In this document: piece by piece, positions 8,078 to 17,331 of the stretch
Position numbering within the stretch: position 1 is the stretch's first letter
How the letters are laid out: each line of letters opens with the position of its first letter
Origin: Bacillota bacterium
GTDB lineage: Bacteria; Bacillota; Clostridia; Lachnospirales; Lachnospiraceae
Assembly: GCA_023420935.1 (NCBI GenBank)
Contig: JAEZUR010000022.1
Location: 1-43,464, forward strand
Direction of reading: 5' to 3'
Length of the DNA: 43,464 nt
Notes under the pieces: model-generated
What the model was told of the DNA's origin: nothing
Database searches by the model: none
The model's input: the letters and a program-made list of their open reading frames with translations, nothing else
Position numbers and translations under genes: made by a program

Positions 8078-9442
8078 ATGAAATTAAAAAAAGTACTTGC
8101 GTTACTTGTATCATTAACTTTAGTTGCGTCCATGACTGCTTGTTCAAAGTCTAACACGCCAACAAACGGTAATGATGCTACCAGTGTGACAGAGGATCCA
8201 GCATCTACTGCAGAGGAAGGATCAAATGAAGCAAAAGAACCAGTAGAGATTAGCTATGCAACGTTTATGGTTGGAGCTCATGCATCTGCAGCTGCTGAAA
8301 AAGAAGTAATTGATGCATTTAATAAAGAATATGAAGGTAAGATCAAAGTTGTGATTGAAGAATTACCAAGTGATGATGCTTATGTGAATAAGATGAAAAC
8401 TTTAGCTGCATCCAAATCATTACCAGATGTTGTAATGGGTAAAAATGGGATCAGAGAACTTGCAGTTGCGAATGGGCAAGCAGTTGATTTAATACCATTT
8501 CTGACTGCAGATGCTGATTGGAGTAAATATGTTGGAGAAGGTGCCATCAATTACAATAAAGAAGATGATGGAAAACTTTATTCAATCGCCAACCAACAAC
8601 AATTAATCGGCTATTTTTATAACAAAGATATGTTCGAAAAAGCTGGAATTGCACCTGCAAAGACTTGGGATGAATTTATGTCAAACAATGAAAAGTTGAA
8701 AGCAGCAGGATTCACACCATTGGCATTAATGACAGGAGAAAATGCTTGGACAACTAACTTATGGTTAGCTGCAATGATCGGAACAGATGGAGAAGAAGGT
8801 AATCAATTTATGAATACTGCTTATCCAGAAACATATAACAATCCATCCTTGATTAATGGTCTTACCATGCTTCAAAAATGTTTACAAGACTATACAACAC
8901 CAGATGCCATTGGAGCAATCTATGCTAATGCTGCCAATAACTTTTTACAAGAAAATGCAGCTATTATTGCCAATGGACCTTGGATGTGCCCAGATTTCTC
9001 TGATGTTTCTAAAGCAAAAGAAGGTCTTCAAGACAGAGTAGGAGTTGCATTGTATCCTAACAACGGAATTATTTCACAGTATGAAGTTGGTTATGTATTA
9101 TGTACAAATGGTAAATCACAAGAAGAACAAGATGCAGCATTAGAATTCTTAAAGTTCAAAACAAATGCATATGCACAAGAAGTATTTTTGGAAAAAGCAG
9201 GAGCGCTTCCATTAACAACAAATGTTGCTATTTCTGATGAATATAAAACAGCAAATCCAATCGTAGCTGATTTAATTAAATTAAGTGGCGAAGCAGAATA
9301 TTCTTTTGGAAATATCGATAACAATGCGTATTCCAGTGTTATCACAGAATTCTCAACAAGATATCCTGAATTAGCTTTTAAAGATATTACTGCAGAAGAA
9401 ATGGCAGATGATCTTACAAAGGCAGCAGAACAAAGTAAATAA
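8078..9442 (+). CDS. Sugar ABC transporter substrate-binding lipoprotein (family 1)
   Basis: A 454-residue extracellular solute-binding protein. The N-terminus is a lipoprotein signal ending in the lipobox SMTAC (Cys22), followed by a Ser/Thr/Glu-rich linker. The mature part has the SBP_bac_1 pattern (EKEVIDAFNKEYEGKIKV, WDEFMSNNEKLKAAGFTPLAL, NGPWMCPDF). It is anchored outside the membrane and hands sugar to the two permeases that follow. No ATPase is encoded nearby, as is usual for this class, which shares an MsmK/MsiK-type ATPase encoded elsewhere. GGAGG precedes ATG 8078. A 12-bp stem-loop lies just after the stop and separates it from the permeases. Confidence 0.93.
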   Translation: MKLKKVLALLVSLTLVASMTACSKSNTPTNGNDATSVTEDPASTAEEGSNEAKEPVEISYATFMVGAHASAAAEKEVIDAFNKEYEGKIKVVIEELPSDDAYVNKMKTLAASKSLPDVVMGKNGIRELAVANGQAVDLIPFLTADADWSKYVGEGAINYNKEDDGKLYSIANQQQLIGYFYNKDMFEKAGIAPAKTWDEFMSNNEKLKAAGFTPLALMTGENAWTTNLWLAAMIGTDGEEGNQFMNTAYPETYNNPSLINGLTMLQKCLQDYTTPDAIGAIYANAANNFLQENAAIIANGPWMCPDFSDVSKAKEGLQDRVGVALYPNNGIISQYEVGYVLCTNGKSQEEQDAALEFLKFKTNAYAQEVFLEKAGALPLTTNVAISDEYKTANPIVADLIKLSGEAEYSFGNIDNNAYSSVITEFSTRYPELAFKDITAEEMADDLTKAAEQSK

Positions 9443-9461
9443 TTTAAATTTCTATTTATTA

Positions 9462-9499
9462 TAATGCTTCATCTTGCTGGTCAGTAGGATGAAGCATTA
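9462..9499 (+). other. Intercistronic stem-loop between binding protein and permeases
   Basis: TAATGCTTCATC (9462-9473) pairs perfectly with GATGAAGCATTA (9488-9499) around a 14-nt loop. No T run follows, so it is more likely to protect the upstream mRNA than to terminate, which would favour excess binding protein. Confidence 0.65.
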
Positions 9500-9524
9500 A
9501 TAAAAAGATTAGAAGGAGACGATT

Positions 9525-10394
9525 ATGTCTAAAAATAGAAAATGGATACTCATATTTTTGACACCTGGTGTATTGCTTTTTGCATTTATTTTTCTTAGTT
9601 CAGTCATTGTATTGTTTGGGTCTTCATTTACCACATGGTCCATTGGTTCAGACATATCCTTTGTAGGACTTCGTAACTATATCTATTTATTTACACAAGA
9701 TGAGGGCTTTCTAAAAAGCATGTTTCATACGATTATTTGGATTGTGTTGCAATCTACCATACATGTAGCAATCGGCACTGCAATTGCACTTATACTTGCG
9801 AAAAAACGATGGTATTCCAACGCGGTAAGAACAATCTTTTTCATACCAAATATTATTTCAAGCGCCGCTCTGGGTATGCTATTTCTCTGTATTATGAATC
9901 CTCAATTCGGTATGGTTAATAATCTGATTTCGAAAATTACAGGAGAAGCTTTTCATCAAAACTGGTTTATGGATCCTAAAACTGCCTTTTTGGCTGTAAC
10001 AATGACATGGTTACCTTATGCAGGTTTAGTAACAATACTTGTCATTGCAGAAATGTCCTCCATATCAGATGAGATTTACGAAGCAGCTAAGATTGATGGT
10101 GCCTCATCCTTTCAAACAAATTTATATATTGTATTACCTTTAATGAAAAATATAATTGGTACGGCAACTGTTTTAGCAGGCACCAGTATGTTACAAAAAC
10201 TTGATATCATCATGATGACAACAAGTGGTGGACCTGGGGATAGAACCATGAATTTACCTATGTATCTCTATCAAACTGTATTCACAAATAATGACTACGC
10301 TTTAGCTAATACACAGGGTGTTTTACTAAGTATGCTAGGCGTCATAACACTTTTATCAATCCGTTTAATTTATAAGATGGATAAAGAAGATTAG
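9525..10394 (+). CDS. Sugar ABC transporter permease (MalF/UgpA type)
   Basis: A 289-residue inner-membrane permease with about six transmembrane helices. The EAA loop reads EIYEAAKIDGASSFQTNLYIVLPLM (residues about 186-210), the site that contacts the ATPase, and the CUT1-type C-terminal TSGGPGDRTMNLPMYLYQ is present. It begins with a short N-terminal helix, without the long N-terminal extension of enterobacterial MalF. ATG 9525 follows AAGGAG. It pairs with the next gene to form the membrane channel for the sugar bound by the lipoprotein. Confidence 0.92.
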   Translation: MSKNRKWILIFLTPGVLLFAFIFLSSVIVLFGSSFTTWSIGSDISFVGLRNYIYLFTQDEGFLKSMFHTIIWIVLQSTIHVAIGTAIALILAKKRWYSNAVRTIFFIPNIISSAALGMLFLCIMNPQFGMVNNLISKITGEAFHQNWFMDPKTAFLAVTMTWLPYAGLVTILVIAEMSSISDEIYEAAKIDGASSFQTNLYIVLPLMKNIIGTATVLAGTSMLQKLDIIMMTTSGGPGDRTMNLPMYLYQTVFTNNDYALANTQGVLLSMLGVITLLSIRLIYKMDKED

Positions 10395-10408
10395 GGAGAA
10401 AATTGACT

Positions 10409-11233
10409 ATGATAAAAATTACGAAAAAAATTCTTATAGGTCTACTTTTATCAGTAGTTGTCTTGATTTCCATTACCCCATTTATTTGGGTCTTAGTTTC
10501 TTCCTTAAAAGGAAATAATGAAATCATGTCTTCTGTATCTGGTTTCCCAAGTGGACTTCAATTTAAAAACTATGTAACTGCATTTCACCTGGCTCCATTG
10601 GTTATATTTTATAAGAACAGTGTTATAGTAGCGTCTATTTCTACGATTCTAAATTTAGCTATCTTTTCCATGGCGGCTTATGTAGTTGTTCGATGTAAAT
10701 TTAGATTAAAAAAGACCATTGTTCTTGCTTTTTCCTTGGGACTTATTATTCCGGGAGCAGCATTGATTCAGCCGCTTTATAATACGTTAACAACGACGCA
10801 TTTATATAACACCTTAACTGGATTGATTATTGTGTATACTGCATTAGGTATGCCAACAACGTTTTATATTATGATGAGTTATATAAAGACTATTCCATAT
10901 ACCCTAGAGGAAGCAGCTTATATTGATGGAGCTGGATTTTTCAGGACATTCGTTCAGATCGTACTTCCGATTACACGACCTGCTTTTGCTACAGCAGGAG
11001 TACTTCAATTTTTACTTGGCTGGAATGAATTTCAATTTGCTTTAACATTAACAGGTGACAAGATGAAGCGAACTCTTCCAATCGCATTATTTTATTTTAA
11101 AAGTGCATTTGCTAGTGATTACGGTGCTATGTTTGCAGCTACCATTGTCGTTATTATTCCTAGTATTATCATTTTTATCCTGTTACAAAAACAGATTATA
11201 TCAGGTCTTGCAGCTGGATCGGTGAAGGGATAG
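10409..11233 (+). CDS. Sugar ABC transporter permease (MalG/UgpE type)
   Basis: A 274-residue permease with six predicted membrane segments and the EAA motif TLEEAAYIDGAGFFRTFVQIVLP. The ending QKQIISGLAAGSVKG is typical of CUT1 MalG-type subunits. A TTG at 10403 is in frame, but the AGGGAG site at 10393-10398 is properly spaced only for ATG 10409. The gene follows the first permease by 14 bp and is followed after 9 bp by the chemoreceptor gene, so the operon continues. Confidence 0.92.
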   Translation: MIKITKKILIGLLLSVVVLISITPFIWVLVSSLKGNNEIMSSVSGFPSGLQFKNYVTAFHLAPLVIFYKNSVIVASISTILNLAIFSMAAYVVVRCKFRLKKTIVLAFSLGLIIPGAALIQPLYNTLTTTHLYNTLTGLIIVYTALGMPTTFYIMMSYIKTIPYTLEEAAYIDGAGFFRTFVQIVLPITRPAFATAGVLQFLLGWNEFQFALTLTGDKMKRTLPIALFYFKSAFASDYGAMFAATIVVIIPSIIIFILLQKQIISGLAAGSVKG

Positions 11234-11242
11234 GTACATAGT

Positions 11243-13330
11243 ATGGTTTTTAAATCAAAGTTAAAAGCCCAGAAGAAAGTAAAGAGTAATGAAAAGTTGT
11301 TACATATTAGAATGTCTCTGAAGTTAAAATTGATTTTCTCCCACACAATGATTGGAATGATACCAGTCATTCTGATTGTTATCATTTTAACTTCTCTGGC
11401 TGGTGACTCTTTAATTAAGAAAGTTAATAATTCCAATATAGCCTATGCAACGAAGGTTGTTAAGATTTTAAATGGTAATATATCTGATATCGACAATGTT
11501 TCTAAAGTACTGATGGCGGATGCCAAATTAAATGGAACGGTAAGTAAGAAACCAACCGATTATGATTCACAATACGAAATGGTGCAAGATCGATTGACGA
11601 ATTTTGATGGGAAAGTTAATTCTTTGCTATATTCCAACAATTTCATTAAAAGTATCGTGGTAGTGAAAGAGAAAGAGGTCCTTGGAACTACATTTGTTGA
11701 TGAAAAAAATTATGAAACATTTTATGAAAGTGAGATTTATCAAACGGTTATGGATGCAAAATCGGATCCAGTTTGGTTTTACAATTTATATGATACAGAC
11801 GATCTCTTTTTTATGAGAAACTTAAATAACCTTAATTCAGGTAAGTCCATAGGAGTTCTAATTATTCAAGTTAAGAAAGAATTGTTTCTATCGGAACTCA
11901 GTAGGGATCTTGGTAAAGCTGCAACTTTATCTATTATAGATTCCCAAGGCAATGTAGTAGTTGCATCAAAAAATCAAAGTGAATTAGGTAAAGTAAAATA
12001 TCTAAACCAGATAAATATCGAAATAGATAAAAGTAAAAAGAATAGTAAGGAACCGATTGGAACCTTCACAACACAAAAGGGCTTGGAGGTTAAAAACTCT
12101 ATTATATATGGCGGATGTTCTAATGATTGGATCTATCTTATGCAAATGCCAGTAAGTGAATTTCTGAAAGATATTAATAAAATCAAATCAATCGCAATCC
12201 TATTGACTGCACTTGCTATCACAGGAGCAATCATGTTGGGTGTTATGATGGCATTTTCCATCTCAAAACCAATTGATCATATTCGTAAAAAAATGAAATA
12301 TGTAGAACAAGGAGACTTAACAATTCAATCAAATGTTATGGGCAAACATGAGATTGGACAACTCTCCTTAAGTTTTAATTCCATGATAGCTAATATGAAG
12401 AATCTAATTCGTCAGGTGGAAGCAGTGGCAGACCGAGTATCCTCCAATTCTGTTACACTTAATCAAATTGCTGGTAATTCAGCAGTTGCTTCGAAACAAG
12501 TGATGGAAGCGGTTGAATCGGTTACAATTGGAGCCAATGAACAAGCACGGGACGTGGAAAATACGGCAGGTATTATTCATGAACTGGTTGATGAGTTTAA
12601 TAAAACAGAAGAACATTTTTCCTCTGTTACGAAGGCAACCAATCAAACATTAGATGCTAGTCAAAAGGCCAAATTAACACTGGAAACTTTGAATTTAACA
12701 ACGATAGGCACAATCAATCTATCACAGAACATACAGCAGAGTGTTAAGAATCTCTTAACTGGTTTTACGGACATAACCAATATTATCGACATGATAGACG
12801 AGATTAGTGATCAGACGAATCTATTAGCCTTAAATGCAGCCATAGAAGCAGCTAGAGCAGGGGAATCGGGTAAGGGCTTTACTGTTGTGGCTGACGAGGT
12901 AAGAAAACTTGCTTATCAATCAAGTCAGGCAGTTAAGAAAATAACAAACATTATTGAGAGTATAAACAAGGAAGCCTCCATAATGGAGACTATGATTGAA
13001 AAAGGATCTAGTATCAATGCGAATCAAGAGATTGCCGTAAGAGATACAGAGGTTATTTTTAATGAAATTGTGGGTAATATGGATACCATCATAAAAGAGA
13101 TAAAATTAGCTTACAAATCATTAGAAGGGTTGGATGTAATTCAACGAAAAGCAACAGATTCCATATCTAATATAGCATCGATTGCAGAAGAATCTGCCGC
13201 AGCAATGGAAGAGGTATTGGCAAGTGGTGAGGAACAATTGTTAGAATCTGAGCAGTTGGTTGATTTGTCGTTAGAATTGAACCGTGTCATAGAAACAATG
13301 AAAGGGCAGATTAATTTGTTTAAGATTTAG
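11243..13330 (+). CDS. Methyl-accepting chemotaxis protein
   Basis: A 695-residue chemoreceptor. TM1 is at about residues 30-55, a large extracellular Cache-like sensor lies at about 60-310, TM2 at about 316-338, then HAMP (about 338-392) and a long cytoplasmic coiled coil. The signalling tip is EISDQTNLLALNAAIEAARAG followed by GKGFTVVADEVRKLA, which docks CheA/CheW. No C-terminal CheR-binding pentapeptide is seen. It lies between the transporter and the phosphorylase on the same probable transcript, so the receptor should be made only when the sugar system is on. Its ligand is probably the same sugar or the sugar-loaded binding protein, but this is inference. Confidence 0.94.
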   Translation: MVFKSKLKAQKKVKSNEKLLHIRMSLKLKLIFSHTMIGMIPVILIVIILTSLAGDSLIKKVNNSNIAYATKVVKILNGNISDIDNVSKVLMADAKLNGTVSKKPTDYDSQYEMVQDRLTNFDGKVNSLLYSNNFIKSIVVVKEKEVLGTTFVDEKNYETFYESEIYQTVMDAKSDPVWFYNLYDTDDLFFMRNLNNLNSGKSIGVLIIQVKKELFLSELSRDLGKAATLSIIDSQGNVVVASKNQSELGKVKYLNQINIEIDKSKKNSKEPIGTFTTQKGLEVKNSIIYGGCSNDWIYLMQMPVSEFLKDINKIKSIAILLTALAITGAIMLGVMMAFSISKPIDHIRKKMKYVEQGDLTIQSNVMGKHEIGQLSLSFNSMIANMKNLIRQVEAVADRVSSNSVTLNQIAGNSAVASKQVMEAVESVTIGANEQARDVENTAGIIHELVDEFNKTEEHFSSVTKATNQTLDASQKAKLTLETLNLTTIGTINLSQNIQQSVKNLLTGFTDITNIIDMIDEISDQTNLLALNAAIEAARAGESGKGFTVVADEVRKLAYQSSQAVKKITNIIESINKEASIMETMIEKGSSINANQEIAVRDTEVIFNEIVGNMDTIIKEIKLAYKSLEGLDVIQRKATDSISNIASIAEESAAAMEEVLASGEEQLLESEQLVDLSLELNRVIETMKGQINLFKI

Positions 13331-13364
13331 TTGAAGTAATGTGAATAAGAAGGAGTTGGATCGG

Positions 13365-15623
13365 TTGAATAATAAAATAATGACCCAAGAGATAGATGAT
13401 CTATGGTGTATCATAGAAGAAAATTATAGTGCAGATACCAACAAGCACTTTGAAGGTTTATTTACCCAAGGGAATGGTTATATGCATGCTAGAGGTAGCT
13501 TTGAAGAAGGATTGGAGAGCGCTGCACAGGATGAAGAGTATCTGAGAATGCCAGCTAATGTCACGTTGGAAAAACCGAGACATCCAAAAACGAAATGGGG
13601 AACCTTCATACCAGGTATTGTAGGGACTCATCCACTTTTAAAAATGGAAATAATTAATCTTCCATATTTTCTAGAGATGAATCTAGAAGTAATGGGTGAA
13701 AAACTAGATATGGAGCAGAGTGCTATCAAGGAATATAAGCGGTGGCTGGATCTTAGAGATGGATGTCTTCACAGATATTTTATCTGGGAAACAAAAGCAG
13801 GACTTCAGTTGGAACTTGAATATTTACGTTTTATCAGTATGGCAGATAAACATCTTAGCATACAACAGATTCATATCAAGGCTTTATCAGGGGAAGGAAA
13901 TCTGACTCTGGAATGTGGAATTAACTCGGGTGTCAGAACCAATGGATATAATCATTATAAAAATGTATGTATGGAAGCCAGCGATACTCCTTATATCTGT
14001 GCAAAGACATATACGGACGGTGGTAACAGTGTTCTTATGATGTCTAGCATAGACACCTCGGAAAAAATGATTACCAATAAGAAGAGCGACTCCCAAAAGG
14101 TGATGTTTCATGGGGGTAAGTCAATGACAGCTGGAGATTCACTTACCATTGTAAAGGTGACTTCAGTTGTCACTGATCGAGATAGTGAGGAAGGATGTCT
14201 TGAAGATAGAGGTGAGAAATATATAGCCCGTGTTTGGGAACTAGGATATCAAACAATTTATGAAAGACATCTACAGGTGTGGAACCAAAAGTGGAGTACT
14301 TCTGATATAAAAATATCGGGCGATGATCAGGTGCAGATTGCAATGAGAGCCTCCATCTATCACCTAATACGTTCTAATTGTGAAGAAGATTCACGAGTTG
14401 CAATCTGTGCAAAGGGATATGCAGGAGAGGCGTATTTTGGGAGGTATTTCTGGGATACAGAGATCAATATGCTACCATTTTTCATACATACCAATCCAGA
14501 AGCTGCCAGAAACCTGATCATGTTTCGTTATAATACGTTGGAGGGTGCTAAGAAAAATGCAAGGGCATATGGCTATGAAGGTGCCCGCTACCCATGGGAA
14601 TCTTCCATAACAGGGGATGAACAGTGTCCATGTTGGCAGTATGGTGATCATGAAGTACATATCACAGCTGACATCATATACGCCATGATGCATTATGTAA
14701 ATGCTACAAAAGATTATGATTTTATTTATAATTATGGTATTGATATGATGGTTGAAACAGCAAGATACTGGGTACAAAGAGTTGATTGGAATCAGGAAGG
14801 CTATTATGAATTACTAGGGGTTATGGGTCCTGATGAATATCTTCCTATGACTAGAAATAATGCATATACCAACCGAATGGTGCAATTCAGTCTTATTAAA
14901 ACCATAGAATACCTGGAACTTTTCCAGAAACAAAACGAATCAGAGTATCTTAAGATGATAGAACGTCTTAATCTAAATATGGAAGAGATAGAAAGGTTCA
15001 AAGAGGTAAAAGAAAAGTTAAGGATCTCTTATGATGAAAGTACAGATATAATTTCCCAATCAGATGATTTCATGAATTATGCTGATTTGGATTTTGATTC
15101 TATCTGGAAGGACAGAACTAGACCGTTTGGGGATTTCATCTCTCAGGAGAAGAATTACAGATCGAAAGCATTAAAACAAGCTGATGTTTTAGAGATGATG
15201 TTACTTTACCCTAAGGATTTTACTGCACAACAATTATGCCGTAATTATGACTATTATGAACCGATTACTACTCATGATTCATCTCTTTCAGCGGCAGTTC
15301 ACGGCATATTGGCAGCATGGATGGGAAGGATGGAGGAAGCGGAGAAGTTTCTTCAAAAAGTCGTTGATATAGATATGTCCTTAGAGAAAAAAGGAGCAGC
15401 AGAAGGCATTCATATTGCTAACTGTGGTGGTTTGTGGCAAATGGTGGTATACGGATTTGCAGGTCTAAAAAGCGCCATGTGGGAAAGTGAAATTAAATTG
15501 GATCCACATTTGCCTAAAAATTGGGAAAAGGTTGAAATTCCAATGAAGTGGCAAGGTAGACAGTATAAGGTGACTGTTACCCAGGATAACTACGAAATTT
15601 GTGGAATGTATGGAGAAAAATAA
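13365..15623 (+). CDS. GH65 alpha-glucobiose phosphorylase (kojibiose/nigerose/maltose type)
   Basis: A glycoside hydrolase family 65 enzyme of about 752 residues, the inverting phosphorylase class that splits an alpha-glucoside with phosphate to give beta-glucose-1-phosphate. Visible are the N-terminal FTQGNGYMHARGSFEEG strand, the catalytic barrel with GYAGEAYFGRYFWDTEINMLP, and VMGPDEYLPM, whose Glu (about residue 491) is the general acid; the phosphate-binding region includes ITTHDSSLSAAVHG. The start is unsettled: GTG 13341 has no ribosome site, TTG 13365 has AAGGAG nine bases upstream, and ATG 13380 is too far. The adjoining beta-phosphoglucomutase fits the product. The linkage (kojibiose, nigerose, trehalose, maltose or glucosyl-rhamnose) cannot be read from sequence alone. 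No signal peptide, so cytoplasmic. Confidence 0.92.
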   Translation: MNNKIMTQEIDDLWCIIEENYSADTNKHFEGLFTQGNGYMHARGSFEEGLESAAQDEEYLRMPANVTLEKPRHPKTKWGTFIPGIVGTHPLLKMEIINLPYFLEMNLEVMGEKLDMEQSAIKEYKRWLDLRDGCLHRYFIWETKAGLQLELEYLRFISMADKHLSIQQIHIKALSGEGNLTLECGINSGVRTNGYNHYKNVCMEASDTPYICAKTYTDGGNSVLMMSSIDTSEKMITNKKSDSQKVMFHGGKSMTAGDSLTIVKVTSVVTDRDSEEGCLEDRGEKYIARVWELGYQTIYERHLQVWNQKWSTSDIKISGDDQVQIAMRASIYHLIRSNCEEDSRVAICAKGYAGEAYFGRYFWDTEINMLPFFIHTNPEAARNLIMFRYNTLEGAKKNARAYGYEGARYPWESSITGDEQCPCWQYGDHEVHITADIIYAMMHYVNATKDYDFIYNYGIDMMVETARYWVQRVDWNQEGYYELLGVMGPDEYLPMTRNNAYTNRMVQFSLIKTIEYLELFQKQNESEYLKMIERLNLNMEEIERFKEVKEKLRISYDESTDIISQSDDFMNYADLDFDSIWKDRTRPFGDFISQEKNYRSKALKQADVLEMMLLYPKDFTAQQLCRNYDYYEPITTHDSSLSAAVHGILAAWMGRMEEAEKFLQKVVDIDMSLEKKGAAEGIHIANCGGLWQMVVYGFAGLKSAMWESEIKLDPHLPKNWEKVEIPMKWQGRQYKVTVTQDNYEICGMYGEK

Positions 15624-16262
15624 ATGACGATTAATCGAGAGTTTAAAGGAGCAATTTTTGATTTAGATGGTGTTTTGGTTGATACTGCAAAGTATCACTA
15701 TGAAGCATGGAAAATGCTTGCCGAACAGCTTGGATTTGATTTTACAATGGATGATAATGAACGCTTAAAAGGTGTTAGTAGAATGCAATCTTTAGAAATA
15801 CTATTAGAGATTGGAGGTATTACCATAACGGATGAAAAGAAAATGGAATTAGCTGAACAGAAGAATGCCTGCTATGTTCGCCTCATTAAGGAAATTGATG
15901 AGAGTGAATTACTGATGGGTGCGAAGGAGTATCTTTGTTTTCTAAAAGGAAAAGGTATCAAGATTGCATTAGGTTCTGCCAGTAAAAATGCCATGACGAT
16001 ACTAAATAACTTAGGTATCGTTCCGTTATTTGATGCCATAATTGACGGGAATAAAGTGAACCGTACCAAGCCAGACCCTGAAGTTTTTACAAAGGCAGTA
16101 GATGAATTAAGACTTACTCCTAGTGACTGTATCGTATTCGAAGATGCCGTTGCCGGTATCGAAGCAGCAAAGAATGCTGGGATCTCCACGGTTGGTATTG
16201 GTGATCGGATGATACTGAAGGATGCAGATTTTGTTGTAAAAGGGTTATATGAATTGATCTGA
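15624..16262 (+). CDS. pgmB: Beta-phosphoglucomutase
   Basis: A 212-residue HAD-superfamily enzyme converting beta-glucose-1-phosphate to glucose-6-phosphate through beta-glucose-1,6-bisphosphate. The nucleophile motif is FDLDGVLVDT with Asp13 and Asp15. A cap domain follows, with a KGVSRMQSLEILL segment typical of beta-PGM, then motif II (LGSASKNA), the lysine of NRTKPDPEVF and motif IV VFEDAVAGIEAAKNAG. Its ATG directly follows the GH65 stop codon, using a GGAG inside that gene, so the pair is translationally coupled. It completes the route from disaccharide to glycolysis. Confidence 0.94.
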   Translation: MTINREFKGAIFDLDGVLVDTAKYHYEAWKMLAEQLGFDFTMDDNERLKGVSRMQSLEILLEIGGITITDEKKMELAEQKNACYVRLIKEIDESELLMGAKEYLCFLKGKGIKIALGSASKNAMTILNNLGIVPLFDAIIDGNKVNRTKPDPEVFTKAVDELRLTPSDCIVFEDAVAGIEAAKNAGISTVGIGDRMILKDADFVVKGLYELI

Positions 16263-16274
16263 TAAGTAGCATAT

Positions 16275-16319
16275 AAAGTACCTTTTGTTAGGAATTATTC
16301 CTGCAAAAGGTACTTTTTT
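16275..16319 (+). terminator. Strong intrinsic terminator of the GH65 operon
   Basis: AAAGTACCTTTTG (16275-16287) pairs perfectly with CAAAAGGTACTTT (16304-16316), an inner AGGAA/TTCCT stem extends it, and a T run follows. The rest of the 297-bp gap to the next gene holds a TATAAT at about 16430 without a clear -35; nothing else is recognised. Confidence 0.92.
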
Positions 16320-16559
16320 GTATAGTATAGACTATGATTATCTGCTTGTATATTTACCAGGGCATAGTACAGTTATAGATTAATATGGTGTTTTAGAATG
16401 GACATGGTAGAAATTAAATACTTGATAAGGTATAATAAACATACATAAAAGAGAAAGTTAAAACGATCTTGGTTGGAAGAGAACAGAAGTGATTTATATT
16501 ATGTAGTTATACAATAAATTTAGAATAAATAAAAAATAAAAAAAGGATAAGGATAAATT

Positions 16560-17102
16560 ATGATTGATGAAATACTGCAATATAATAAAGATTTTGTTGA
16601 AAATAAAGGGTATGAACAATATATTACAAGCAAATATCCAAATAAAAAAATTGCTATCGTTACTTGTATGGATACCAGGTTAACAGAATTGTTACCCGTA
16701 GCACTAGGCTTAAAAAATGGTGATGCAAAAATTATAAAGAATGCAGGTGGAATTATTTCACACCCATTTGGTAGTGTAATGAGAAGCTTGCTAATAGGAA
16801 TTTATGAATTAGATGTTCAAGAAATTCTGGTAATTGGTCATACGGATTGTGGGGCAATGTATACAGATAGTAAGAAAATGATAGAAAAAATGAATGCCCA
16901 TGGAATTTCGCAACAAAACATAGACATGATAAAGTATTATGGTATTGATTTTGATTCATGGTTGGCCGGTTTTATGGAATTGGATACTTCTGTTAAAAAA
17001 TCGGTTGAGCTAATACGTAAACATCCTTTAATTCCAGAGGAGATAAAGGTGTATGGGTTGGTAATAGATTCTGTGACTGGTGAGTTGAAAAAAGTGACTT
17101 AG
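16560..17102 (+). CDS. Beta-class carbonic anhydrase
   Basis: A 180-residue beta-carbonic anhydrase, catalysing CO2 hydration in the cytoplasm. Zinc ligands are Cys36 in VTCMDTRL, His94 and Cys97 in VIGHTDCGAM; the Asp38-Arg40 dyad of CxDxR is intact. It belongs to the short clade seen in Clostridia, ending in VYGLVIDSVTGELK. ATG 16560 follows AAAAAGGATAAGGATAA. It appears monocistronic. Immediately after its stop codon lies the remnant of a different gene, which suggests a past deletion at this edge. Confidence 0.93.
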   Translation: MIDEILQYNKDFVENKGYEQYITSKYPNKKIAIVTCMDTRLTELLPVALGLKNGDAKIIKNAGGIISHPFGSVMRSLLIGIYELDVQEILVIGHTDCGAMYTDSKKMIEKMNAHGISQQNIDMIKYYGIDFDSWLAGFMELDTSVKKSVELIRKHPLIPEEIKVYGLVIDSVTGELKKVT

Positions 17103-17119
17103 CTGGAAACATTACATTA

Positions 17120-17266
17120 ATGCTCTTGCATGCACTTTGGGCAACCATAGTAGTAGTTAAGAATGATGAAAAAGCTAAAACTAACTTTCATAGATTAAGT
17201 ATTATAGTTTGGATTATATGGTTGGTGCCATTTATATCAGGTGCTATCTTTGGTATGGCAAAATAA
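17120..17266 (+). pseudogene. C-terminal remnant of an HsmA/TIGR03987 family membrane protein
   Basis: The open frame from ATG 17120 encodes 48 residues including HALWATIVVVKNDEKAK and VWIIWLVPFISGAIFGM, which I recognise as the last third of the HsmA/TIGR03987 family of small membrane proteins (about 120 residues). The frame stays open upstream into the end of the carbonic anhydrase gene, but the expected N-terminal helices are missing and no ribosome site precedes the ATG. A truncated, probably dead gene is the simplest reading. A functional short membrane peptide is possible but less likely. Confidence 0.7.
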
Positions 17267-17302
17267 ATAAACAAATTGTTACTCTTTTAGAAATAAATAT
17301 TC

Positions 17303-17331
17303 TTGACAGTTGATATACCTAATAGTAATAT
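17303..17331 (+). promoter_or_regulatory. Promoter of the PadR / hydrolase / GNAT operon
   Basis: TTGACA (17303-17308), a 17-bp spacer and TAATAT (17326-17331). The -10 lies inside the long palindrome at 17313-17346. Confidence 0.7.
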
